In this document: in pieces, positions 35,735 to 45,899 of the stretch
Layout of the letters: each line of letters opens with the position of its first letter
How positions within the stretch are numbered: the stretch's first letter is position 1
Assembly: GCA_029237695.1 (NCBI GenBank)
Contig: CM055278.1
Location: 78,327,817-78,391,816, forward strand
DNA: 64,000 nucleotides
DNA from: Conchocele bisecta
Taxonomy: Eukaryota > Mollusca > Bivalvia > Lucinida > Thyasiridae
Reading direction: 5' to 3'
The notes under the pieces: generated by a model
Seen by the model: only the letters and a program-made list of their open reading frames with translations
Told to the model about the DNA's origin: nothing
Databases searched by the model: none
Position numbers and translations under genes: made by a program

Positions 35735-35850
35735 TAGGAATTGATTCTCATGTTTTGTCAAAATATGTTTTCTTTAGAAACGTTTTTTTTTTATAATAAA
35801 CATATTTCAGCAGCACATCAGAATATTCAACAGTGTCATATTAGGGCCAC
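35735..35850. mobile_element. MITE family B copy
   Basis: It has GATTCTCATGTTTTGTCAAA, then AATATGTTTT, a T-rich tract with AATAAACAT, and CAGCACATCAGAAT at the other end. It is a 115-bp inverted-end element related to the copies at 36488-36562, 38698-38842 and 43525-43590, and to the two halves flanking 39370-43419. Confidence 0.6.
35795..35800 (+). terminator. Possible LAMTOR4 poly(A) signal
   Basis: AATAAA lies about 350 bp beyond the stop, after the MITE. No earlier AATAAA is seen between 35449 and here. It is itself inside a MITE B copy, so use is uncertain. Confidence 0.35.
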
Positions 35851-36009
35851 ATTACAATCTCGCGTTTTCACTATCTCAACCTATGCTCCGTTGGCTTATC
35901 GGAGCACCGTCTTGCCACGTATGGTGAGGTTGGTGTGTCGATTCAATGGTAATGTATATCCCTTTACCGAATTGTGTACACTTATTTACAACTCCTTCAT
36001 ACTTCAGTT

Positions 36010-36140
36010 AGCTTTTGTCGCGCCCGCTTGCAAACAGCACGATATAGTCTGCACATTGGCATTCCGAGGTTAATGTTTTTCGGTATACTATCAAAGCCTC
36101 GGCGGGCGCGACATGCGGGCCGCGGTCATCTAGTCTGTGT
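36010..36140. mobile_element. Short GTCGCGCC element without array
   Basis: TGTCGCGCCCGCTTGCAAAC at the start and GCCTCGGCGGGCGCGACATG ... CGCGGTCATCTAGTCTGTG at the end match the 23955-24155 element. No tandem units lie between. Confidence 0.55.
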
Positions 36141-36487
36141 AAGCAGTCAATCAATTAATCCAGCTGAGCGACTTGTTTTAATTTAGATTTACTAAATATG
36201 TAATGTCAGAATGTTTACAGTCCAATATCAATTGGGTAAATAATGCATGGTTATATAATAGCATACATGTAGGTATTTGGAGTTTTGGTAGTTCTGAGTA
36301 GAGTTGTTCGATGTATGTCTCTGGGGGTTTATTTAGGATTACACAGTCTGCTATAAAATGCTATAAAAATCTCGTCCCTGGTGCTCTTTTACATAGTTGA
36401 CAGTTGGGGTCCAGTCATATTGGTTGAAAGCTGCCCGGTTTGACTGTAGGGTGTACATTTTCGCGGTGTTACATGTGCTCGTGTTTT

Positions 36488-36562
36488 AGGAGGCGATTCT
36501 AATGTTTTGTAAAAAAGAAAATCTAAAAAGCATGGTTTGGCAGCATATGAGAATCATTTCCC
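36488..36562. mobile_element. MITE family B copy
   Basis: GGAGGCGATTCTAATGTTTT ... AGCATGGTTTGGCAGCATAT, then GAGAATCATTTCCC. This is the inverted-end pair of family B, slightly degraded. Confidence 0.55.
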
Positions 36563-36714
36563 AAGACGAGTGTTACGTGTCGTGTTACAATCTCGCGTTT
36601 TCTGATTACTGCTGGTATTTGCTAGTCGCTTATGCAATAAGCCCGGTTTTGTCCGATCACGGCATACATCAAATGCAAGTGCGGTTACCAACTGTGACGT
36701 GTGACAGTGTCGGA

Positions 36715-38380
36715 GATAGGCGAAGAGCATTAGGGTTGAGATCGAAAAAAAACAGGTCAAAGCTGAATTTTTCAAAATATGTTCAGAATATCATTAGAAA
36801 TAACATATCAAAACTCCCCATGAATCCCAGTGGAGCTTAATCCAGAATTCAAGATGGCGTCCAAAATGGCGACCAAAAATGACCAAAACTACAACTAGTG
36901 CAATCTTCGCCAAACCAATTCGAATGAAATTTTGAGAATTTAGTATTAAAATTACGTCCAAGATGGCCGCCAATTGCATCATACATAGCTCTCAGAATGT
37001 GAGAAACAAGCATTAACCGAATGGCACTAGGGTTGAAATCGGAAAAAAATGCAAACGCTGAAATATTCATGCAACATATTCAGAATACCATCAAACCCAA
37101 CATATCAAAGCTCTCCATGAATCCCACAGTTGTTTATGTAGAATTCAAGATGGCCGCCAAAACAGTACAATCATGAATTACCTACTAATAATCATAGATC
37201 TGCTAAGTATCAAAGTCAGAACATATTCTTTTGACGTATACTATACCACCCAATGGCGTCTAACTGATATAATCAAGATGGTCGCCAAGGTGGCCGACTA
37301 AATTAATGTATTTCCTGTAATATGCATAATGTTTTCCAAAGCAAAGCAATGATATCAGAATTCAATAACATTTATAACTACACCATGAACTGTGAAAACC
37401 ACCCAATTGTGTCATTATATTCGACAGATCTGGCGATGCAGTCACTATCTCTGTGGCTTTGATGTAAAGCGGTTGGTCAAATGTGGCAATGCACATCTTC
37501 TGCCCATGCTTGTCACATTGGCTTTGTGCAAAACACAATGCCGTAAATATTGTGCTCAGGTTTGTTGGATCTAGATTAATGAATGGAAGAATCTCGATTC
37601 GGCTTTTCTCATGCTTTTCGCCTGTTACTGCCACCTGCATGAACCCACTCCATGACGGGCAAGGGGTAAGATTTGTAGAAAAGCTGGCTAACCACAGCCG
37701 ATCAACATCTACTGCAACCACCAAACTAGGTGGGTCAGGTTTTGGAGCTTCAATTGGGCCAAACTTCACTGACTGCAGGCCGGGTACGGTTGGTTTCTTG
37801 TACGTTTTGATTGGGATGTCATCAAACTTTCCTATTAATTGGGAGCAGACCGACTTCAGCCTTTTCCCATTGTGGGGTAACGCATGCAATTCCGCCCATG
37901 CTGTGGAAAGTATCATGCCCAGTTGGTGTTGCAACATTGAAATCTGCGGAGCTAGACATGCCACAAATACACAATTACATGTATATTATTATTTCTTCGG
38001 TCAGCATCAAATTATTATTATTATTATTACGTTTTATAAAAATTTTGTCCGTTCAAACTAATATTTTGTTAACAAATGTATTTTTTTTTATGTTAAATTC
38101 CAAATATTTTTTATTGTAATACCATAATATGTGCATAATATTCTATTTGTGATGATATGCTGACATATCATGCAAAAATAATACAGTTTGAACTATTTAT
38201 TGTGACATTTATAACACTGGCCGATTATGGCAGCCATCTTGAATTCTGAGTTAAGCTCCAGTCGGATTCATGGGGAGTTTTGATATGTTTCGGCTGATGA
38301 TATTTACAAACTATACAGAAAAATTCAGCTTTGACCTATTTTTTTTTTATCTTCATTTGTTTATCTAATACTCTTCGGGT
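36715..38380. mobile_element. DNA transposon 1 of the Academ-like group, internally deleted
   Basis: The ends are long inverted repeats. GGTCAAAGCTGAATTTTTC, ATATCAAAACTCCCCATGA and GAATTCAAGATGGC on the left (about 36755-36865) match the complement at about 38225-38335, and similarity continues outward to CGAAGAG near 36721 and 38380. The left TIR is followed by a second diverged copy at 37020-37165. Inside is a single minus-strand frame (37362-37964) from the same multi-copy protein family I infer for the elements at 39370 and 48080. Exact ends and target duplication are unresolved. Confidence 0.65.
37362..37964 (-). CDS. Transposon-encoded protein fragment, 200 residues
   Basis: This is an uninterrupted frame on the minus strand within the TIR-bounded element 36715-38380. 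I recognise it as part of a protein present in many near-identical copies in invertebrate genomes, with hallmark segments 'FSTNLTPCPSWSGFMQV', 'AVTGEKHEKSRIEIL', 'FINLDPTNLSTIFTAL' and 'ATFDQPLYIKA'. In the full-length family this lies upstream of the PIN/XPG-like region. No catalytic motif or membrane segment is visible in the fragment. The C-terminus is cut off. It could be a domesticated remnant, but the TIRs and missing remainder favour an internally deleted transposon. Function is otherwise unknown. Confidence 0.6.
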   Translation of the reverse strand: MACLAPQISMLQHQLGMILSTAWAELHALPHNGKRLKSVCSQLIGKFDDIPIKTYKKPTVPGLQSVKFGPIEAPKPDPPSLVVAVDVDRLWLASFSTNLTPCPSWSGFMQVAVTGEKHEKSRIEILPFINLDPTNLSTIFTALCFAQSQCDKHGQKMCIATFDQPLYIKATEIVTASPDLSNIMTQLGGFHSSWCSYKCY

Positions 38381-38697
38381 AAGAGTGAGACATCAAAGGT
38401 TACAAAGCGGTGTCTAAAAGGTTAAGTCGTGTCCATCAGACCTTTGATACACGCCGACACGACAGATTAACAGAGAAGCACATTTACGATCAATTACACA
38501 TATCTTTTTATCCATGGAATGGAATGGAACTTTATCAAGTAAAACTTGAGAGTAGGAGCAGAATCTCTGAAAAAAGGTAATCATTATGTATCGCCGTATG
38601 GAAAAATTTGGCGATACAATGATGCAGTATTAAAACAATAACAGTATCGAAATATGTATTTTTTTCTCTCGATGAACATGTATTGGCATCACACTAA

Positions 38698-38842
38698 AAT
38701 CGTCTCCTAAGACGATTATCATGTTTTGTCAAACTGTTGATAGTCAAACTGTTTTTTGTCCAAAATATTGATGTCCACATTTGTTCTATTTTCTTTATAA
38801 CATGCTTTGGCAGCACATGAGAATTGTCTCCGGAGACAATTT
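38698..38842. mobile_element. MITE family B copy
   Basis: AAATCGTCTCCTAAGACGAT, then TATCATGTTTTGTC, and at the other end GGCAGCACATGAGAATTGTC, then TCCGGAGACAATT. Each end is itself a short hairpin and the two ends are inverted relative to each other. Confidence 0.65.
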
Positions 38843-40599
38843 GTTCGTGTCCCGTTAGGGACATGTTGCACTCTCGCATACGCAAATTTTGCTTTGGATG
38901 GGGTATACAAAATGCGAATAACTGAATAAATGCTGGAAACAGCGATTTGAAGTGAGTATATTCACACACCTAATACCTTTATCGATTGCCAGAGACCGAA
39001 GTCATACATTTAATCGATGTTTATTGAGTTTGTGCCAGCCGGAAAAGAGAGGGCTCTTTCTATAATAGCCATATTGATACTCACCTTTATAAATAGAATA
39101 TGGTACTGTACGAGACCAAGTGGGATTTTTTTAATAGGCATTTTTTTGGTGTCATAGGTCCGAGTCTTCCACCTGTGGCCCATACCACACCAAAGTCACT
39201 TGGCCCCTTCCCCTAAACGTAATAGGATTATGAATAATCGCAATACTCACATAAAGGGTATAAAAATAACTGATTCAACTGTCGCATACTAGAAAGCCAA
39301 CTATGTACGCGAGACAATTCTCGTGTTTTTAGGAGACGATTCTCATGTTTTGTTCTTGTTCAGAAATATTAGTGGGGCGGATATGTGAATTGGGTGTGCA
39401 CTTTTGGAAACAAGCATGAACATTTGCATAGGGGGGTTGTTGAGTATGCCGATTCCAAAAATTGCGGGAACCATGATGTCATTCCAACGGTTCCCGCTCA
39501 AAATTAGAAAAAATCAAAATGGCCGCCATAAAATAATTTTTTGTCAATAACATTGATCTAAGTGCTCCAATTTTCATGATCTTGGTGCCTTGCCCATGTT
39601 TTTGAGGACTAGGAATCTAATAAAATACATTACAAACATCTCACTGCACATTTTTATACTGAAATTGAAAAATAGTGATCATAACATGCGTTTCACCTCA
39701 AACCTAACCTATGAGAAGCAGCCGGAAGCTAGACGTCACGGCACCGTCAATAAACTTGGTATACACAGTGCAATTTACAATTTTAGCGATATATACTATT
39801 TGTGCCTTTTAGATACTGGTGACGGTGAAGGTTTGGTGATGGTTATAGTAACAATGGTGGTAGTTGTAGTAGATATGTTGTCCTTGGATGTTCACATAAA
39901 CTTGTAACCATGTCCAAGAAAATAAAACTAGTTCCTAAGGCTTGCCCAGTACCAGCTAAACCAACTAATAAAACTTATAAACCCAACACCAATAGGCTAT
40001 TCTACATTGGCAAGCAATCTGAACATTCTTCATGAACTGAAAAGAGTGCCATTGAACATTAAATGTGCATGCCCACTCAGTAGGCACAAACTGTTCTGAA
40101 TAGGAATTAAATAAGAGTATAATTACCAGTTCTAAAAAGTATGAGTGCCCAATATATATACAGATACATTCATTTAGAAATATTTATTTTACTGATAGTG
40201 ACGCACGGTGGTATCCGGCTATTTTCATATGCAAATGAGGAATGATTTTTTTTTAATTATTTGTACTAATTAAATGCGTCGCCTGAAAAAATAATATTTT
40301 AGACACATTGTAAAGTATGATCATTGACCATCAAAACAATAAACACAGAAAATAAATAGTAATGTCCGTTAGCATTTTAAGGAAACACGGTTATCGCCCC
40401 TGATATCCGTGTGGAAATTTAGGTCTGATATAAAATGTATAATAATGCCAATCAATACGTGGGGTAATGGTGAATGAATGTTTATTTTGCCAGAACATGT
40501 CTCAGATGATGTCTCTGATATAAAGAACATTTTGTGCATACTGTGCATACCTTTTGTGCATACCTTTAATGTCTCTTGATTAGACGATGATGGTACTGG

Positions 40600-42935
40600 C
40601 ATAGAAGATACACTAGTTAATCATAATGCCAAGTGGCACAAAGCCTGTTATGTGATGTGTAATAATACAAAAGTTAAGCGGACCAAGAAACTGCAAGAGC
40701 AATGATAACATACATCCAGAGGTAAATGGGCACATAACAAGTTACAGCTGCAGCCCTTTACATTCTTCTTAACCAATCGTACTCACTGCAACACATCTGA
40801 TGAAGAACAGCTGCACTTTGAAGAGTCGTGTTAGCACATGCAATCTGAACATCCCCAGTTTGGTTATGGAACTGGAACTGGAACAGCGTGAGAGAGACTT
40901 TGATCTCTTCGTGGAATCACTTGGAAAGATCATCACATGAATGTTCGCTCTTGACCACTATCATTATGCTCGCTGGATGACCATTCATGTGAGAGATCTC
41001 ATGGCCCTGTGAAATACATGTCCAGCAATACATGGACAGTTCCTGAGTGGTAACTTTGTTACACAGAAATCCAACCACAAGTTGTCAGCACTTGCCCATG
41101 ATCAAGTCCATGGACAGGGTGATGGTGGTGTAATAGGAATCACCGAAAACGCGGCAGTATTGAAGCGCTGGATGATAGCTGGCCCAGAAACAGATAGACT
41201 GCTGAAATAGTACGATCACAAGCATAGCATAACAGACCTGATGTAGAGCGTCACCATGAGCAAATACCCAGCGTGCAGAATGCCACCTTGTCTCATGCCC
41301 GTGGTGTGGTTGGTGCAATGTAAGAACTTGGCAACCCATTTATGGTACAGAACTCTACACTCTTGATACCAACGTGGTAATGCCTGGGAGAAGACATTGG
41401 GAAAACACAGTGCCAGAGATTCGTAGAAGAGCGTGTAGGCAACTCAACAGTTTTCCATGACGCCATACCGAGGACTAGTCGGCCCTTGTTCAATGCCAGT
41501 ACTACAAAGACATCTACAAAGTACACATCTACTTTAAGGTGTTCACCTTACAGAATGACGTTCGCCTCTTCTCAAAGATGTATATAGCATGCCAAGCGAG
41601 AAGCAGTGACATGGGTGCCTTCTTCAAGCCTGAAAACCATGCATGGAACCCTAACCCTAACCCTAACCCGCTGGCATCAAGCTATACAATGCACCAAACT
41701 TCTAAATCTGACTTGATGGAGTGCATTGAATCATTGTCTCCTCAGCCGGACGATATTCCAAGTGTTGATATTATAATTGTCGATGTTGCAGGACTCGTGC
41801 ACATACTTGATCACAGGAAAGCCCAAGTGACTATCAAGACATTTCAGGATTACGCACAGCTGGCATCTATGCTACGAGATGTTGTCCGGGTACATGTGGT
41901 TTGGGACGACTACAGACAACCTCAAGGTACAAACACGTCACAAGTCGTGGTACTGGGTTTCAACTTAGAGTAGCCAACAACACAACAATCCCAGTTCACT
42001 GGAAAAACTTCCTTTGCGTTGATAAGAACAAAACTGGTCTGTTCCATCTCCTTGCCAATGCCATACATGAGTTCCAGCCCACAGAAGGAAAGCAGATCAT
42101 ATCCACATGTGGCCAGAATGCTGTTTCATCTCCCATGTCAGATATCTCTGGGTTGTTCTGTACTCATGAAGACACGGATACCAGACTCGTGTTCCATGCT
42201 TCACATTCAGTCCATCATAGCTTGTCCAAGGCAATGATACATGCAACAGAAATTGACCTTACATGACTGAACTATGGGTGACGTTCGCCCATGGTGCTAA
42301 GGTACGTTATATATCACATGTCACCTGATTTCTGCAGCATTAGGCACCGACGCATCATGTGGTCTTTTGCTAATGCATGCAATATCAGGATGTGACATGG
42401 TTTCTGCATTCTATGGCATTGGAAAGAACACAGCATGGGCTGTTTCACGCACCATGTCTTATCTGGTACCAATGTTTGACCGCTTATCACGTGTTCCAAA
42501 TCAAGTTCCAAGTGACGATATACATGAAATCGATAGGTACGTCGTCCTTCTATCTCAGAGAACATCAGCCCACCGTCATGTGAATGATGCTCGTAAGCAG
42601 CTCTTTGCGTATGGAAATCGGAAGATTGAGAACATGGCTGCACTGGAACAACATGTCAAAAGAGCAGTCTTATCAGGCGGGACATATCTGGGGACAGTGT
42701 ATCATAGGTGATCCTCAGATTCCTCCACCTACTTCACAGTGTTGGGAGAAATTGTGTGATGATTCACCATGGACACCATACTGGACTACTCTACCAGAAG
42801 CAGACAATGGGTGCCAGTAACTGCTTAGGTGTGGATGTAAACAGGCATGTTCTGGGACGTGCAAATGCATGAAGGCTGGTCTGCACTGCACAAAGTTGTG
42901 CTTATGTCTGGGCAAGTGTAACAAGGAACTAGACT
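40600..42935 (+). pseudogene. Academ-like transposon protein: PIN/XPG-like nuclease region and CXC tail, broken
   Basis: A single long protein can be followed through frame changes and stops. It starts with 'AKWHKACYVMC' (remnant of an N-terminal Cys/His finger) near 40620, then 'FALDHYHYARW' near 40945 and 'GGVIGITENAAVLKRWM' near 41125. 'LQNDVRLFSKMYIACQ' near 41547 and 'IISTCGQNAVSS' near 42095 follow. 'SGLFCTHEDTDTRL' near 42145 carries acidic residues expected in a PIN/XPG fold. 'SGCDMVSAFYGIGKNTAW' near 42387 is helix-hairpin-helix-like. The end, 'RCGCKQACSGTCKC...CTKLCLC' at 42827-42935, is a tesmin/TSO1-like Cys-rich tail followed by TGA. Stops and frameshifts make it non-functional. 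A telomere-like insert (41647-41669) sits inside. Confidence 0.75.
41647..41669. repeat. Interstitial telomere-like (CCCTAA) tract
   Basis: AACCCTAACCCTAACCCTAA plus CCC lies within the transposon protein sequence, encoding an N-P repeat between 'ENHAW' and 'LASSYTMHQ'. Four CCCTAA-type units match the animal telomere motif TTAGGG on the other strand. Confidence 0.85.
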
Positions 42936-43524
42936 GAACAAGACTTGATATGATTTCAATGTGTTAACTGTAATATCTCGTTATTGAGGGTCACACTGCT
43001 TTGCAATGTTGTCATATTGTGTAATGTGGTCAATGAAACTTGTTGCTATTTTAGGACGAGTGCAAATATAAATACATAGGTTAATGCAAACAATGCATGC
43101 GTTATAGTCACTTTTTTCAAATGTTACCATGCATATGTTTATTAAGGTTGTTTGTGGTTTATCTTATTATATTCCTGTAAATAGAAAAATACATCAAGAT
43201 CAGGAGAATTGGAGCACTTAGACCAAAGTTATTGACAAACATTATTTTACGGCGGCCATTTTGAATTTTTGAGCGGGAACCATTGGATTGACAAGCAATT
43301 TCCCGCAATTACAAGTTCCCGCAATTTTCGGAATCCGCATACTCAATAAAAACCAAGTTTCCTCCTTGTTTCCAGAAGTGCAGACCTCAAGCCAAAAATG
43401 TTACATATCTGCCCCACAATATGTTTTGTTTTTAATAAATATGTTTTGTGAGCACATAAGAATCATCTCCTAAGACATTTCTCTGTTTTTGTTAAGAAAT
43501 GTTGGTGTGTTTGTCCATAGTTTT

Positions 43525-43590
43525 TCGATTTCTTAATAAATCATGTTTTGGGAACATGAGAATCGCTTTTAGGAGATGATGCTAATGTTT
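43525..43590. mobile_element. MITE family B fragment
   Basis: AATAAATCATGTTTTGGGAA, CATGAGAATCGCTTTTAGG, then AGATGATGCTAATGTTTAG form an inverted-end fragment of the same family, immediately left of the Tc1-like element. Confidence 0.5.
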
Positions 43591-43610
43591 AGTCCAACTA
43601 CGGTTTAAGA

Positions 43611-45190
43611 TATACTGAGCAAAACTAGAAACGTCCCTCCATGTTTAAGGAAAAATTCATCAAAAACCAAAAGGGTTAATTTTACAAATCAAAATGGAAA
43701 AACAAGTTCATTCATTTCTGTATCAAAGCCAATAAATTGCATTTGGATATCTTGTTAAATATTCGAGAGATAACCGGCCAAGGGCGGTAGGGGTCAAAAT
43801 CAAAAATCACAAAAACTCAGAAATGTGTTACTTAATGTTTAGAGATGGAATTTCAATAAGTAATGTGGCAAATTCAGTAAATCTCGTTAGTACCGAGTGT
43901 GGCCACCATTTGCATGAATGCATGCAATGATCCTACGCCGCATCGACGTGACGTAACGCAATACCAGTGCGTTGGGCAAATTCCTCCATTCCCGTTGTAA
44001 CGCCCGTGTAAGATCGCGAACATTGTCAATCTGATGGTTAGCTCGTGCTTTGCGGCCCAGCTCATCCCATATGTGCTCAATGGGATTGAGATCCGGGGAG
44101 ACCGCGGGCCATGGCATGACGTCGACGTTGTTTTGCTGTAAGTATTGAGTGGTGACCCTGGCTACGTGAGGGCGGGCATTGTCGTGCATCAATGTCACAC
44201 CAGGACCATGCTGACGGATAAATGGTAAGGCATGTGCATTTAGCACATCTGCAACATAACGTTGTGCATTGATGTTGCCCTGTACAACAACCAAATCTGT
44301 CTTCCGGTTTCCCATGATCCCACCCCAGACCATTACGCTCCCTCCCCCAAACCTGTTCTTCTCAACAATGCAACAATCGGTGAATCTTTCATTTTTACGC
44401 CTGTATACCCGTAATCTTCCGTCAGCATGACTAACTGTGAACCGAGATTCATCGGTGAACAAAACTCGGTTCCAGTCAGCCCTTCTCCAGTTCAGATGAC
44501 GTCGCGCCCATAACAGTCTGGCAGCACGGTGACGTTGGGTCATTATCTGACCAGTGTACGGGCGGCGTGCCCGGATTGGTTGGGCGTTACGACGTAACCG
44601 GTTGCGAATGGTCTGCCCTGAGACACCGTATCGCCTAGCAGTGACTGTGGCTGCCAATCGACGTTGACGTAAGTGCGTCAACGTAATGTAGCGATCGGCT
44701 CTAGCCGTCGTTACACGAGGCCTACCAGGTCGCTGCCGGTCGTGAACAGCCCCAGTCTGCTGGTACCGGGCTGCAAGACGATCAATCGTCTTCCGACAGC
44801 AACAAACGAGCGCGACCGCCCTGGCGGCCATCCCACCCGCAAGCATCCCAATTGCCTGATTTCGCTCGTTTTCGGAAAGCCGTGGCATATCGAAAACATT
44901 GAAAAATTAAAAAAGTTTTTTAATTTTCCGAATAGCCCCTATCGCATGAATGATACGACATGAACTGAATCACCTTATCGATGACAAGTATAGCGTGCAC
45001 GTGCAAAAAGTGAAAATCAACGTTCCGGTCACTGGCCGCTATGTAAACGTGTGTATCGGCTAAACTCTACACGATCGTATTCTGAACATCGCCACGGTTT
45101 AAAATACATGTACTTTGAACATGTGGTACATACATAGACAGAGCTACACCGGCTATAAAACAGGGACGTTTCTAGTTTTGTTGAGTATAC
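43611..45190 (-). mobile_element. Tc1-like DNA transposon, apparently intact
   Basis: The ends TATACTGAGCAAAACTAGAA, continuing ACGTCCCT (from 43611), and the inverse AGGGACGTTTCTAGTTTTG, TTGAGTATA (ending at 45189) are inverted repeats of about 28 bp with two mismatches. TA is present at both edges, as expected for Tc1/mariner. The 1.58-kb length and a full-length transposase frame fit an autonomous element. It lies 190 bp right of the Academ-like element, in sequence adjoining a MITE B fragment. Confidence 0.85.
43887..44888 (-). CDS. Tc1-like transposase, full length (333 residues)
   Basis: It cuts and re-inserts the surrounding element at TA sites. The N-terminal half has two helix-turn-helix DNA-binding regions (about residues 5-50 and 65-105) joined by a GRPR motif at 55-58. 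The DDE catalytic domain has D146 in 'FTDESRF', D236 in 'HDNARPH' and E271 in 'SPDLNPIEHIWDE', with 34 residues between the last two (DD34E). 'VMVWGGIMG' near 186-194 is also typical. There are no stops or frameshifts and the length is normal for the family. Start ATG at 44888 gives 'MPRLSENERN', a usual family N-terminus. The coding region is GC-richer than its surroundings. The intact frame suggests recent arrival or activity. Confidence 0.95.
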   Translation of the reverse strand: MPRLSENERNQAIGMLAGGMAARAVALVCCCRKTIDRLAARYQQTGAVHDRQRPGRPRVTTARADRYITLTHLRQRRLAATVTARRYGVSGQTIRNRLRRNAQPIRARRPYTGQIMTQRHRAARLLWARRHLNWRRADWNRVLFTDESRFTVSHADGRLRVYRRKNERFTDCCIVEKNRFGGGSVMVWGGIMGNRKTDLVVVQGNINAQRYVADVLNAHALPFIRQHGPGVTLMHDNARPHVARVTTQYLQQNNVDVMPWPAVSPDLNPIEHIWDELGRKARANHQIDNVRDLTRALQREWRNLPNALVLRYVTSMRRRIIACIHANGGHTRY

Positions 45191-45617
45191 ATGTTGTTGT
45201 TTTGCTAATAAACGATGTCGCAGGGATAATGGATAATAGTCAAAACTGTTACTGATACGAACACAAGCCGTCACGTCATGGCTTTCACATTTGTAGAACA
45301 AACACAATATAGGTTATTACAAATATACATAGACCGTAACCTGCCAACTCGTCAGCTCACAAACTTGTCGCTATTGTGTATTATTTTGAATTGGCTGACG
45401 GACGAGTTGGTCGAAGGTCGAAACAGAGGTCGGTCATAAAATTAACAAATAAAACATTTACAGATCTATTGACTACGGATACTTATGACCATACTTATGC
45501 TGTCTGCAAGTTTCGATTGGAAACATCTAATATATGTATGTATATATACAAACATAATAGTTAGGCCCTTGCAACCCAATTGGCATTGGTAATAAGCGCC
45601 AGGTTGTTTTTCTTGTG
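45191..45617. other. No gene recognised
   Basis: AT-rich sequence. A small inverted pair (CCAACTCGTCAGC near 45345 and GACGAGTTGG near 45405) is the only structure noted. Confidence 0.4.
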
Positions 45618-45625
45618 ATGTTATC

Positions 45626-45855
45626 CACAGGTTGAAGTAACGGACCGAGGTATATAAATACATTAAATATGCCTAAAAGCATCAATAAATGAAAAAAAAT
45701 ATGCTAAAAAAATGTTTTTTACACCCTCCATATACTCCATGAGTATATGGAGGGAGTAAAAAATGTTTTTTTAGCTTATTTGTTTTCTTCATTTATTGAT
45801 GCTTTTAGGCATATTTAATGTATTTATAGACCTCGGTCCGTTACTTCAACCTGTG
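45626..45855. mobile_element. Palindromic MITE with 8-bp target duplication (hAT-like)
   Basis: The 230-bp element begins CACAGGTTGAAGTAACGG and ends with its complement. The arms are reverse complements over about 105 bp, meeting at a CTCCATATACTC...GAGTATATGGAG centre near 45741. It is flanked by ATGTTATC at 45618-45625 and 45856-45863, an 8-bp target-site duplication typical of hAT elements. Confidence 0.9.
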
Positions 45856-45899
45856 ATGTTATCGAGACGCTGCGCAGTACTGGCCGCGTTTCACCTCGG

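Larger units (their letters stand above)
39370..43419. mobile_element. DNA transposon 2, Academ-like, TAT target duplication
   Basis: The left end starts TAGTGGGGCGGATATG at 39370. The right end is its complement, CATATCTGCCCCACAA, ending at 43419. Inverted similarity continues for about 200 bp, including TTGAGTATGC, GATTCC-AAAATTGCGGGAAC, GGTTCCCGCTCAAAA, AAAATGGCCGCC and AAGTGCTCCAATT. TAT flanks both ends (39367-39369 and 43420-43422). The two flanks join to recreate a MITE B element, confirming the boundaries. It carries a decayed + strand gene (40600-42935), a dispersed repeat (40050-40620) and a telomere-like insertion. Superfamily assignment to Academ is inferred from the 3-bp duplication and the XPG-like plus Cys-rich protein. 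Confidence 0.8.

Noticed and set aside
41647..41669. Chromosome end (telomere)
   Set aside because: Only about four units are present, with unique transposon sequence on both sides.
42314..42924. Minus-strand frames opposite the Academ-like gene
   Set aside because: They are shadows of the + strand pseudogene, which contains the recognisable helix-hairpin-helix and CXC motifs.
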